Assembly (NCBI GenBank): GCA_014058105.1
Contig: JACGCM010002205.1
Coordinates: 4,526,001-4,590,000, forward strand
Length of the DNA: 64,000 nt
Direction: 5' to 3'
Source: Kingdonia uniflora
Taxonomy: Eukaryota; Streptophyta; Magnoliopsida; Ranunculales; Circaeasteraceae
Shown here: piece by piece, positions 31,150-41,581 of the stretch
How positions within the stretch are numbered: position 1 is the stretch's first letter
How the letters are laid out: each line of letters begins with the position of its first letter
Translations under genes and position numbers: made by a program
The notes under the pieces: model-generated
What the model saw: the letters and a program-made list of their open reading frames with translations, nothing else
Told to the model about the DNA's origin: nothing
Databases searched by the model: none

Positions 31150-32925
31150 GATCTCTCTACCTTGCTCCACCAATTCTTGGGTAAGGGTGCCAATATCAGA
31201 CACAATGAACTCCAGATATTCAGACTAAATTAACTTTATCTTACACTTTACGCCCTGAGCAATCATCCTATCATGTATAGTATATCTCTCTTTTTCCATT
31301 CTCTTAATCTCAGGTCCAAACAAGGCGAGAACTGCTGCCATATCTTTCTCATGCATCGCACCAGCCGCAAGCTTATTTATGTTAGGTACAACGAGCTCAC
31401 AAATCCTTGCCCTTGCATCCTTTAGCAATTTTTCCAGATTACTACAACGATCTCATTCTTCAGAAGTTTTAGAAACAGCCTAAGCATGACAAGCTTCCAT
31501 CACTGTTATAAACTCGTTCATCTGCCTCATCATCTCCATTGATTTATCCAGTCTACTCCAATTGTACAATCTTTCATCGATCTCTCCCTTAAACTCCAGT
31601 TAAGATACTAAAAGATCTGCCTCTAATTTTTGCATTGCTTTATACAAAAACACATCACTATTCCAGGAATTCGCCAAATCTTCCTCCAAAGTCACTATCT
31701 GCTCGATCAAAATTTTTACTTCGACCTACTTCTTCCTTAATTGCTCCCTAACATTATTAAGATCCCATTTAAGCCCATTACTTTTGCGTCTAACCCTCTG
31801 ATACGTTATTGAGCGTGATCTATATCTCTACTTTTCCCCTTCAGTATCTCTACCACTTCTGTCCAGCTACCATGCGCTGTTAATACTTTCCCATCCAATT
31901 TCTGTACTCATTTAACGAGTGTATCAACACAACTTTGCACACTCGTAATGTTATCGTCCCTTCTCTTTACCGTACTACTCAACTTCTCCACCTCACTTTG
32001 AGTGCTCATCAACTTACCCTGAACGCAAACCAATTCGCTCTTTTTTTTCTCCATAAGATCTTGTAACTCCACTACTTTTACCTCCAATTTCATACTTAAC
32101 TCAGCAGTGTTTTCCAAGGACTCATAACTTTGGTCCAAATCAAAGTTCAATTGCTCTATAAGTTCGGACAACGTCTTCTACCGACCTCACACAGTTTCCA
32201 ACTAGACCTATACAACATTTTGATATATCATCACAAAACTTGAACATTGTGATATATATATATATATATATAGATATATAATATATATGTACAATCAACT
32301 CATATGGATCACCGACACGCTAGCACGAGCTAATACTTCTTTAGCTTTTAGGTTATACAAATTCCTCGCTTTGGTGGCTATATGACCTATAATATCAGGA
32401 TCTAGAAAAATACCTTAGTTTTCAATTACTTTAAGGTACGCTTCTTTTAACCATCTCTCACTATCTCTCTCAGTTTCTAAGAAGAGGATCAACTCCATGA
32501 GGTCTTTAATTTATAGTGGAGTATTTTCTCTAATACCACCAGGAAGGAAAGGTCAAATTTTTAGGTACATACTCCTATCTTTCCTAACTACCTTGTCTTT
32601 CTCTATTTTTTCCTTAGCCCATCCTAAACGAGCTACACATAAATCTCTCCAATGAACATCACTAAGTTCTATATATTTTCTAGCTTGAGCCTCCGTGCAT
32701 GTAGTAATTAGAGCTGTTGCATGTGAAGCATTTCTTTCCTTAACGAGCGCTTTCTTTCAAATCATAATTGTGACACGCAGTTCGTTCAGTTCGTACATAG
32801 AACAATTTTTATATCAAACAATATTGACAACTCCAAAGATTTACTACTCCAAAATATTCCAATACAAATGTTTTCCTTTCCCCAAGTAACAGAACCTTCT
32901 ACAACATTACAAATACATATTACTC
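31150..32925 (-). pseudogene. Antisense coiled-coil ORF remnant downstream of Tat-3 pol
   Basis: On the minus strand, opposite to Tat-3 pol, a broken reading frame gives a helical region (WLKEAYLKVIEN, IATKARNLYNLKAKEVLARA at about 32470-32320), then 32171-31908 (ELIEQLNFDL, AELSMKLEVKVVELQDLMEK), then more helix to 31225 (INKLAAGAMHEKDMAAVLAL). Spacing of Leu, Glu and Lys suggests a coiled coil. It occupies the place between pol and 3' LTR where Tat elements carry an antisense ORF. A host-gene fragment cannot be excluded. Confidence 0.5.
32248..32290. repeat. AT microsatellite
   Basis: A run of TA dinucleotides with one GATA interruption. Confidence 0.95.
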
Positions 32926-32927
32926 TA

Positions 32928-33225
32928 CCATATCCCAATCATCCCCTCCTTTGCTTTCAATATGGGAGGCAAAACTAATTTTGTCCAGCCCCGACACAGT
33001 ATCTAAAGGCAGAGTCCTCACTGCATCGTCCCCCTCTACTCCATCTGGCCCAAAGACGTCCGCAGAGCATCCATCCATGATAGCCATTACATCATCATCC
33101 TCATAACCATCGTCCTGGTGACGTTAGAAAAGATTGTCCCAGGCAGCAATCACCTCATTGGTCTGTTAAGTGGACTCTAATATGACCTTATCAACTATTG
33201 CCTCAGACATCAAAATTGTAGTCTT
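32928..33225 (-). pseudogene. Acidic minus-strand ORF remnant, unknown
   Basis: A minus-strand frame with two stops reads YEDDDVMAIMDGCSADVFGP, then DTVSGLDKISFASHIE and ends GGDDWDMVE with a TAA at about 32930. It is acidic and unlike any family I recognise. It may be another exon or part of the Tat-3 antisense gene; the element ends right beside it at about 33230. Confidence 0.35.
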
Positions 33226-33234
33226 CAGATACCT

Positions 33235-33809
33235 CCACATCTTCTATAAGCAACATGAGAAGTATCATTTGTTCGAGAACAGGGAATAAAATGTGACATC
33301 TTAGAGAACCTGACGATGACAATAAAAACTTAATCAAGACCCTCCGCTGTCGCTGGTAACCCTGTCACGAAATCCATAGAGACTTCTCACCACGGTACCA
33401 TAGGAATGGGTAAGGGTGTGTATAGGCCAGTATTTTGTTAAGTTCCCTTAGTTGTCTGACAAGTATAACACCGCTGAATAAACTGGCTGACATCGTGCCG
33501 CATGCTAGGACAAAAATATCTCTCTCGCATAGGCAACATCGTCTTGGCTACTCCAAAATGATCACCAAGTCCCACACTATGTATCTCAGCTATGATACTA
33601 TTTTGAACTGACGATGTAGGGATGCATAGTGTAGTATCACAGAACAAATAACCATCCTGTATAAAGTACTCACCACTCCTCACACCCTCATTGTGCAAGA
33701 TAATTGCCAAAAATAGGGCCATAAAACTCATTTGTAGCATAAAGATCACATAATGTCTCAAACCCAAATACTGAAGCGTGGACAGTAACAAGAACCTCTT
33801 TGCGTCCAC
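33235..33809 (-). pseudogene. Chr-3 integrase, N-terminal half
   Basis: 33809-33438 contains the H2C2 zinc domain: EIHSVGLGDHFGVAKTM, YFCPSMRHDVSQFIQRCYTC with H, H, C, C in place. After stops, MDFVTGLPATAEGLDQVFIV with the first catalytic Asp and [20 protein letters not shown] follow. The sequence then breaks off, so the second Asp, the Glu and the C-terminal part are missing. Confidence 0.85.
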
Positions 33810-34258
33810 TCAGACCATCTACGACCGTGTTCTCCTTTCCCTTGATGTACTGAGTGTTGAACGTGTAATCTTGGAAAAAGTTAAACCACTTCGCTTGTCT
33901 ATTATAAGTGACCCACTGCTGACTATGCATATGTCGTAACGTATCGTGAACAGTATGGAGAATAAACTCTGTATACCAAATAGTGCCTCCAATGAGTTAG
34001 TGAGTGGACAACTGCTAGTAGCTCAATATCATAAGTAGAATATTGCAACTGTGGACCTAAAAGTTTCTTAGCGAAATATGCAACTGGTTTCCCCCCTTGA
34101 GAAAGAACTGCCCCAATACCAGTTTTACATACATTTGTGTGTACATAAAACAACTGTGCAAAGTCAGGTAGCGTTAAAACAGGAGCTGAAGTCAACCTAT
34201 CCTTAATTGCTGTAAAAATCAAAGTTGCCTCTAGCCCTAGACAAATAGAATGTCTCAC
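33690..34258 (-). pseudogene. Chr-3 RNase H
   Basis: FTAIKDRLTSAPVLTLPDF, then YVHTNVCKTGIGAVLSQ where the first catalytic Asp (YVHTDA..) is Asn, KPVAYFAKKL, YSTYDIELLAVVHSLTHWRH with the Glu, and after a frameshift FNTQYIKGKENTVVDGLSGR with the last Asp. The order is that of gypsy RNase H. Confidence 0.85.
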
Positions 34259-35060
34259 ATCAGGTCGGTCAGCGGTGCCATGATCGTACTAAAACCCTGT
34301 ATAAATCTCTTGCAAAAAGTAGTTAACCCGTGAAAACTCCGAACTTGTGAAGTCGAAGTAGGAACTGGCCAATCCCTGAGAGCCTGAACCTTTCCGCCGT
34401 CAACTTGTATACCGTTAGATGACACCACATATCCCAAAAACTGTACAGAATGAACCATGAAAGAATACTTCATCAGCTGAAGAAATAGCTTATTATCCTG
34501 GAGGACTCCAAGAATAGTGGTGATATGCCTTAAGTGTTCTTCCTTGGTCATACTGTACATCAAAATATCATCAAACTATACCACAACAAACTTGCTGATA
34601 GTCTTGCGCAAAGCCTCCGTCATCAGCCTCATAAATGTTGACAGTGCATTAGAAAGGCCGAAAGGTATGACCATCCACTCGAATAGCTCATCCTTTGTCT
34701 TGAACGTCGTCTTCCACTCATCACCTGGCTACATATAAATCTGGTGGTACCCACTGCAGAGATCATGTTTGGAGATACCTTGGTGCCGTGTAAGCTATCA
34801 ATCATATCCTCTAACCGCATAACCGAAAAACGATACTTAACTGTTATCTTGTTGATATCTCTACTATCAACATACATCTACTGGCTACCATCATTCTAAG
34901 GAGTCAGAAGGGTTGGTACTGCACATGGTGACATGCTATCTCTAACAAGGCCCTTGGTACATAATTCAGAGACTTATTTCTGTAACTCTGCGTGCTCTGT
35001 AGGCGTCATCCGGTAATGAGGTAAGTTAGGGAGTAGGGACCTCGGAACAAAATCAATAGC
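34255..35060 (-). pseudogene. Chr-3 reverse transcriptase
   Basis: SPCAVPTLLTP near 35000 opens the domain, then [45 protein letters not shown] and [17 protein letters not shown] with the two Asp of the catalytic box intact. [16 protein letters not shown] and [19 protein letters not shown] complete the thumb. Several frame changes. Confidence 0.86.
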
Positions 35061-35119
35061 ATGTTGGATATCTCGCAAGGGAGGTAAAGCACTATCTGTG
35101 TTTTCCTCACAAACATCAC

Positions 35120-35600
35120 TTAACTCAATAATAATGGATTGTAAATAGGAATTGACAGGTGTAGGGGGGAGGAATTCATACTGACGAGGGTGTATGCCCT
35201 ACCGTGAGATCGAGCATCTGCGATGAAACTCGCATGTTCCAATCGGACGACTGCGATAAGTATCAGCAGAGGCATCGGTTCTAGGAGAACTTTTCCATTG
35301 GCCCATAGGAAGCTAAATGTATTTGTCACCCCATCATAATGGATCTTCCTGTTAAACATCTAAGGTGTCCCAAGTAAGATATGGAAAATATCCATATCGA
35401 CTACTGAAGAGTGGATAGTATCCTCATAAGCGTCGCCTATCGCGTTAACACATACTTGTCTTCTAAATGTTTTTCTTGTCCTGAAGAGAGCCACGTAAGA
35501 TCAAAGGGTTCGGTACTTGGGAACGTCTCCAACTTGAGTTTCTCTACTAGCTTCTTAGCCACTAGATTCTTTGTAGACCCACAATCAAGAATTACTTCGC
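35120..35600 (-). pseudogene. Chr-3 protease
   Basis: VILDCGSTKNLVAKKLVEKL near 35590 is the active-site loop, D-C-G in place of D-S-G. The block 35359-35120 (MFNRKIHYDGVTNTFSF) is the segment after protease that leads into RT. Confidence 0.7.
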
Positions 35601-35819
35601 AGAGCCTCCGTAACATGGATTTCGAACCGTCGTGGCCGTAACATGCTCACGTTGTTCACGTTGATCCGTAACGCTAGGGACGCAGAAGAACTCCTCGACG
35701 GTGTGGGATGAGTTGGGTTGAACGTACTTATCTCTATCTTTGTAAACTCGTAGGATTGTTTGGAACAACTCGGATTGAGCGCTTACAAGTTCTTGAAGAA
35801 ATTTGTGTGTTGCATTCAT
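35600..35819 (-). pseudogene. Chr-3 gag N-terminus joined to protease
   Basis: The frame starts with MNATHKFLQELVSAQSELFQ 28 bases after the primer site. It is only about 70 codons long and leads straight toward protease, so the capsid core and zinc knuckle have been deleted. Confidence 0.6.
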
Positions 35820-35846
35820 CTCGTCGAATCGAAGGATTGTAAGATC

Positions 35847-35858
35847 GCTCTGATACCA
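35847..35858 (-). other. Chr-3 primer-binding site (initiator tRNA-Met)
   Basis: The minus strand reads TGGTATCAGAGC, the standard match to initiator tRNA-Met, a few bases inside the LTR. Confidence 0.9.
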
Positions 35859-35864
35859 CTTTAA

Positions 35865-36305
35865 TGTAAACTGATTACACGAAAGCCAATAATCACGAAG
35901 AACACTAGATTAATCAATTAGGGGGAAGGAATTCGGTTCTTGAGGAACCCTAATTTTATTAATTATAATTTTTCTTCTAAACAAAACTAAAACCGCTGAA
36001 CAAAGTAATGAATGCCTCTCTTTATAGGAATAGAAAGAGGGGCCAACTACTGTGGTGCACGCCCTTCCTAGGGATGTGCTACATCACGTTCAGTCGTTTC
36101 TCATCTCCCTTCTTATTGACAACCAGAATCAGATTCACCGGATCGCCCATTTCCCATTGTGCAAATTAGGTGTTTATAATTTCTAGTTAGTAGTGCCTAC
36201 TATTGACAGGGTTACCTATCGATTGTAAGTAGGGATGACTTGCATAATTAATTTGGATGTTGATTTAACTGAGCTAACCCCAAAAGGGTTTAATTTACGT
36301 TTCAG
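35865..36305 (-). repeat. Chr-3 5' LTR (outer end uncertain)
   Basis: The inner end is set by the primer site and the GTTTACA terminus. A TATA candidate (reversed CCTATAAAGAG) lies near 36022. The outer end near TGAAACG at about 36305 is a guess from terminal symmetry, since no partner LTR exists. Confidence 0.5.
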
Positions 36306-37707
36306 GGGAGAATGTTATTGGCCATATTGGTAACCTCGAGGATCATGGTCGTGGAAAAACTTCAGATGTTCTAAATGTACCGAGAGTTTAAATCTGAAAA
36401 CCAAAAAGAGATTTATTGCTTATATTATAAACTCGTAAACATCATGAGTTCAAAATATCTCTGGCACTAGCACAACACCACAATCTCTAAATTAGGATTA
36501 ATTTCATCTAACTGATGATACTCGTATGGTTTGTCCGGCCCACCGTCAAAACAGTACAAAGCACCATACTAGCAAAATATATAACTAGTTTTGTAATGCT
36601 TTTCCAGTAATTGTTTCCGGCAATCATTACCATTGAGCATCCAAGAGCTCATAAAATTAAGGCTGCTACAACCTTTAGCTTTGTTAGTACTTTCTGGGTG
36701 TATCACTCAAACCATAAGGTACTATCTGATTTGGATAGTACACAAGCTACAATCTAGTATTACACAAGCTTTATTAGTAGCTTTGTTAATCCTCTTGAGG
36801 AATCTCAATTAGTCCTTAACAACTGGTATTAGACAAGCTACAATCTGATTTGGATATTGCGCAACCATATAAAATAGGTAAGGATCGAACAATATATGAA
36901 GTATATAATCTAGCATTATTGTTGTCAAATAAACACATAATAACATGCATGATCACCACGAATAGCTTTCTACAGGCGACGAGGCCAAAGATTTCCTATG
37001 CGATTGAGAAAAGATTCGAATTCTGATTGGTATTGGCTGATAACATAACACGATTTCATACTATTAGTATCATATTAGATTTTGTGAAGAAGAATGAATG
37101 GAAAAGCAAATTATACTATGCTTACAACAATTATTAACTTGCAACATAATTTTAGGCTAAAGCAGCAAAATGTCACTCAATGGATTTCCATCTCATAGAC
37201 GTGTGCCCACTTAAAAATAACTAACACATATCGGCCTAATTAATATATTATCATACTCTTTCACCGAATTGATGAAAACTTTATAGATAAAGATATAAAC
37301 AGACTCTTTAAATCATGGTGTATCTTTGAGATTATCAATCGATAGTGTAACTAGAATTCTAAGAGTTACAGAAAAATACTCCTGAACTAATCTTAAAACG
37401 GTATAATGTGCATTTTTCGAAAATGTATATCAAGATACTCCTTATTGTTATGAGATAATAATGATAAAACATTGAGACTTAATTAAGGTGGGAATATCAA
37501 ATCTCAATGTCCCTTGAACAAGTTCCTATGAGATCAAACGCCAGGGATTCTAGTTTGTGGTCATAAAGAGAATGTACAAAATGCGCATAAGACTCCGACA
37601 CAATAGCGAACTCGCGCGTTATGGGACTGAGAAGACTAAACCAAAGTACTAAAGCAACCAATATTTATGCATTCCTACAACAATATGATGTTTTATTAAT
37701 GATATTA
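36306..37707. other. Non-coding AT-rich spacer
   Basis: No gene. A short internal duplication is seen near 36720-36870 (ACACAAGCTACAATCTAG and GACAAGCTACAATCTGA). Confidence 0.5.
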
Positions 37708-37710
37708 TTA

Positions 37711-38050
37711 GAGCATCTCCAACAACATGGTATGTTGCTCCGATTATTAGATACCCGAGCAAAACTCCATTTAAAAGGGGTATGGGGTTCAACATACCCA
37801 CCCCCATACCCCCTCCAAAATATGCGATTCCGGAACAAATTTGGGGAGTGTGCAAATACTCAAAAGATAGTAGACGCTCAACAGTTAAGCGCCCCTACCT
37901 AACTTCTCTCTCTCTTCTGTCTCTCCTAAAATATATATCTCTCTCTCTCCTAAAATATCATATCTCCTAAAACTGTTGGGGCATAGGTATGCTATTTTCG
38001 AGTACTAGTATTAAAAATTGGAATATCATACTCCTCTGTTGGAGATGCCC
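37711..38050. mobile_element. MITE, PIF/Harbinger-like, TSD TTA
   Basis: 340 bp with inverted ends GAGCATCTCCAACA and (reversed) GGGCATCTCCAACA, flanked by TTA at 37708-37710 and 38051-38053. It shares the TIR start GAGCATCTCC with the MITE at 10766-11120. No coding capacity. A CT-rich stretch sits at 37905-37950. Confidence 0.85.
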
Positions 38051-38053
38051 TTA

Positions 38054-38746
38054 GACACGAGATATTTTCGGACATTAAGGACTAGAACTTCCTTAAGCAT
38101 CTCCCATCTCTGTCCTGGAAAAACAGCCTTACTTTGCACCAGTGGACCCAAAACATCATTAACCAAACTCATTAGTTTACCTAAAGCATATTAAATAATG
38201 CAACATATTTTCAAACTTTTACGACTATGGAAGGGAAGGGAAGCTTATTTTAATGTTGTATACTTCTATATGCCTCTATTATAATTCAATAATTTTGGTT
38301 TAAAATTGGATGCACGTGCAATGCAGCAGAGCTAGTGAGGGAGATCTATTGTTAGTCAAAAGATGCTGCTAACACACGTGACTATTGAGTCAAAGATCTG
38401 AAAAGAGGAAATTAGGCGCGTGTGTGTGAAGATGAGAACGATAAGAGATAGGTATCATCACTCATAGTCATAGGGGAAAATTCTCTCTTAGCTGCTTAGG
38501 CTTAATTAATCATGCATGCATGTTACCTCTATACTTAATATAAACAAACTATATGCACCCTTATATGTTTGTCACGTGTAACTTTCATGCATATTTTGAC
38601 CATCTATATGATTTTTATTATAAGGAGATATCGTTTTGTATGCGTATGAGCATGTGATTTGTTGTTCTTAACCTCTATCAAACCCCATTTAGACTAGAGT
38701 ATTCCAGGAGTACTTCGCCCTTGGAGCTTGCCAGTAGTCACAAATG
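38054..38746. other. Non-coding spacer
   Basis: No gene. CATGCATGCATG at 38511-38522 (RY-type repeat) and a CACGTG near 38575 are noted, but there is no adjacent gene to regulate. Confidence 0.45.
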
Positions 38747-38757
38747 CTCTAGCATTG

Positions 38758-39749
38758 GTACAAAATCTAGCTAGTCAGTTGAACCAAATGTTCATTTGGA
38801 AAATGGTACAAAACCTCCTTCCAGTTAAACAGAGGTTAGCACAAAATCATATTCTGGCGGAAGATTCATGTCCTGTCTATAATAAAAAAAACCTGAAACT
38901 ACTCAACATGCCCTCTTTGAATGTGATTGGGTCGCTAAGCTTTGGTTCAACTCCTGCTATACTTTGAGAACTCACATAGCAGATTTCCAATACCAAAAGA
39001 TTATGGAATATTTTTTTGAAAATAGCAAAAAATAGAATAATGGCTATAAGAGTATATCCTTGTTTTGCGCTATACTTGATGGGATATGGACAGCTAGAAA
39101 TGCTTGGGTCTTTACTAAAAAACAACCGAAGATCACGCAAATCTTAGCAACGGCTCACAGTAATCTTTCGGCTATCTGTAATACTATTTGTCACCCAGTT
39201 CCTAATCAAACTGATTATGCAGACCACACTTTTACGTCCATTGCAATGGCTTCTGGTTTTAAATTATTTACAGATGCGTCCTGGTCAGCGACTACTCACA
39301 CAGGTGGAAAAGGATTCATTCTTATTGATGAAGCTAATACTCCAGTTCTTGCAGGGCACACAGCCATCACAGCAGACAATGCGGAGCAGGCAGAAGGGCA
39401 ATGTGTTCCCTGGGCCATCAACCTGAGTGTTGTAAAGATCAAAGGAAAGGAGGTGCGGCTCTTTACTGATTATCTTAATGTGGTCTCTTTCTTGAGGGAC
39501 CCACTTGTGGGAGCTCAGTGGCGTACGGCATCTCTGCTCCTTCCTTGTTTATCGTTATGTAATAAGTTAGCTAATTTTTCATTTTATTGGATCTCTAGAT
39601 CCGGAAACTTTATATCACATGAACTAGCTGCCTTAAGCAATAGTCATTGTGAAGTGTATGATGCTAAAACTATGCCAGGGTGGATCCCTACTGCTGTACG
39701 TACTCTGTTTAGCTTTTAATAAATGTGTTGTTGAGAAGAAAAAAAATAA
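38758..39749 (+). mobile_element. 5'-truncated L1-type LINE with 11-bp target duplication
   Basis: About 990 bp carrying only the zf-RVT region and terminal RNase H domain and ending in an A-rich tail (39737-39749). CTCTAGCATTG at 38747-38757 is repeated exactly at 39750-39760. Truncation at the 5' end, poly(A) and a target duplication of this length are the hallmarks of target-primed reverse transcription. Confidence 0.92.
38770..39719 (+). pseudogene. LINE zf-RVT and RNase H-like domain
   Basis: The zinc region reads LPVKQRLAQNHIL, CPVYNKK (normally C-x2-C) and, one frame over, ETTQHALFECDWVAKLWF. After stops the frame 39060-39719 stays open for 219 codons: LDGIWTARNAWVF, FKLFTDASWSATTHTGGKGF with the first Asp of RNase H, ADNAEQAEGQCVPWAINL with the Glu, RLFTDYLNVVSFLRDPLV with the next Asp, and ISRSGNFISHELAALS. 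The RNase H part is well preserved. Confidence 0.85.
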
Positions 39750-39760
39750 CTCTAGCATTG

Positions 39761-40168
39761 CCTTGTCATACGAGCTTAAGATTATAGCAGGGATCATAAA
39801 TCAGAAAATGTAAATGTTCTGGAAGTTCATACAACTCAGCAAAATAGGATTTCTCTCTTTAGCTATACAATTTCCTTTTTATTTGTGAAAAGCATCGTAG
39901 ACTTGTTTCCTTCCTTCGTCACATTATAATAGCATCGGCCGTATTTGAGGCCCTTATTTTATTTATTTTTATATTCTGATGGGCATCACTTTAAGGTGCG
40001 CTTTAGGCCACCAAAACCCTAGCACCAACTCTGTCCTCAAGTCATATGTGCCCATATTAAACTTAGGATTACAAGATATTGCCACCAATATAACCTTACA
40101 TAGGATAATCAAGACCGACGTTAGGAGGCCTTCTTTGCGCTAGAGATGGCGTAAAATGGCATTGTTGA
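39761..40168. other. Non-coding spacer
   Basis: Nothing recognisable; GTTGA at 40164-40168 may be the left target duplication of Tat-2. Confidence 0.45.
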
Positions 40169-40258
40169 TATAGTCACTGGGATCTCCTAAGGAGAACAAT
40201 GTGTAGATGTTGTATGGGGCTTGACACTTCTCACCCGAGGAGAGGAGGGCACCACACA

Positions 40259-40292
<34 letters not shown>

Positions 40293-40609
40293 GCCTCTCT
40301 CTTCTCTCTTCCTCTCCGAATAGCTAGGGTTTCATAAGAGAAGGAGGTTCTTGATAAAGATCTCCTCTTATGTTCCTCTCCCTCCCTAGGGTTTTAGACC
40401 TAGAGGTGTTCCGGCACACGTGATGTGTGTAAAGTCTGAATTACCCCTACAAGATTTTAGGCTTTACTTTCCATGTGGTTCTAGTGCAAAGTATTTTGTA
40501 CGTGGCTTGCGGATCGTTTCCATGAACTTCCCCCGGGACGTGCTCGTCCAAGGGTGAGGAGGTTGTTGACGACCCCCAAGATCGTGGGTAGTGGGAGCGT
40601 GCTCCTACA
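40169..40609 (-). repeat. Tat-2 3' LTR
   Basis: 441 bp, ending (plus strand) GCTCCTACA. Contains a CT microsatellite at about 40260-40292. Confidence 0.85.
40258..40292. repeat. CT microsatellite in Tat-2 LTR
   Basis: About 15 CT repeats inside the 3' LTR; not present in the 5' LTR, which has a T run there. Confidence 0.9.
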
Positions 40610-40611
40610 AT

Positions 40612-40623
40612 GCCCCCCCCCCC
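40612..40623 (-). other. Tat-2 polypurine tract (G run)
   Basis: Minus-strand run of 11 G followed by CAT and the 3' LTR, like Tat-1. Confidence 0.8.
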
Positions 40624-40951
40624 TGCTCGTGACGAGGGAGGATTGTGTAATGGTTATACCACGTATTTCTGCAAACAGCGCTCGTAATGGAATGAGGATA
40701 TTGCCTGCACTTCATGTTGCTTTTCTTATCAAACCAAGATTTTCCTCATTGAATGAAGGATATTGTGCTCGAAGAATTTAAAATTTGTTGAACCGTTTAC
40801 ATTGGTAATCATTCTCCACCATTATTGCTTTTCATTATTTTAAAGCAATTATTTTTCTTAATATCGAGGTGGCGTGCAGTTCATTGTCATATATGCGGTT
40901 GGTTAACGTGTCCACATATGGTGCACGTGTTTGGCCCACAGTTACGAGCTG

Positions 40952-41035
40952 TCTTTTCGTATTCTATAAATAAGATGGATCTCATTTCATTTTTTGGCTT
41001 ACACCCTCTCTCTCTCTCTCTCTCTCTCTCTACAA
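40952..41035 (+). promoter_or_regulatory. Possible promoter of the antisense gene in Tat-2
   Basis: TTCTATAAATAAGATGG near 40959-40975 on the strand opposite to pol is a good TATA box, followed about 30 bases on by a CT microsatellite (41009-41035), as in many plant 5' leaders. GGTGGCGTGCAGTT at 40869-40882 upstream is shared with Tat-1 (19140-19153). Confidence 0.45.
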
Positions 41036-41581
41036 ATTTGAAGGTGTGGGTTTTCTTGTTGCATCTTCACTACGATTTTCCTAAAGCTAATAACCTTGTT
41101 CCTTTTACTTGTGTTGTTGTTAGTCAGATTTTTCCGTGCTATTTTTGGTAATTGCTTATATTTTAACGTTACCTTGGCTTTGTTCTCTTAGTATGGTCAC
41201 CATGTTTCCTGCTATCGTAGCAACTGTCACTATTATAAGTCCCTGACTTAGAAACTCTAGTCGTAGTGTGGCTTTCGCGTCTGTCTATACTGTTCTAGAG
41301 GCACTTGTTCGCCATTATTGTTATGTAACTTTTGCTCCTTTGGACGGTGATATATGAACGGTAGCTAAGAATGATGGGGTCCTTAGATCTTAGGATGCCC
41401 TAGTTTTCACTGTTTAGTGAGCAAAAATAGCCTTTGATAGGCCATATCTCAAAAAAATTCTTGGTCATTTTAATAGCATGCTCGTTAATACTTGTTACAC
41501 CTAGCTCGTGCAGATACTGTTGTTGTATTGCACGGGGTGGTACGTTGTCCTTTGACCTTCATTTATTTAAATGTAGACTTA

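Larger units (their letters stand above)
15871..33230 (+). mobile_element. Tat-3: Ty3/gypsy Tat-lineage element, host of Tat-1, 3' end lost
   Basis: Plus-strand gag, protease, RT, RNase H and integrase in gypsy order, interrupted in protease by the 9.7-kb Tat-1. Without Tat-1 the element is about 7.7 kb. The 5' LTR is present. No 3' LTR was found; the internal region ends at about 33230 where truncated Chr-3 integrase begins. An antisense coiled-coil block lies after pol, as is known for several Tat-lineage elements. The integrase tail (PSPWNTRRLKKYY) also fits Tat. Confidence 0.82.
33230..36305 (-). mobile_element. Chr-3: minus-strand Ty3/gypsy element, 3' end lost
   Basis: Minus-strand order: LTR (35865 to about 36305), initiator-Met primer site, short gag, protease, RT, RNase H, integrase N-terminal half. 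Integrase stops at about 33230 where Tat-3 material begins; no 3' LTR was found. The protein style (chromovirus-like H2C2 domain, initiator-Met primer) differs from the Tat elements. Confidence 0.82.

Noticed and set aside
32248..32290. AT repeat as a matrix-attachment site or origin
   Set aside because: It is a plain microsatellite; no further support.
37905..37950. CT-rich stretch as a plant leader
   Set aside because: It lies inside a MITE with clear ends.
38511..38522. RY repeat CATGCATGCATG as a seed-gene promoter
   Set aside because: No gene follows; the next feature is a LINE insertion.
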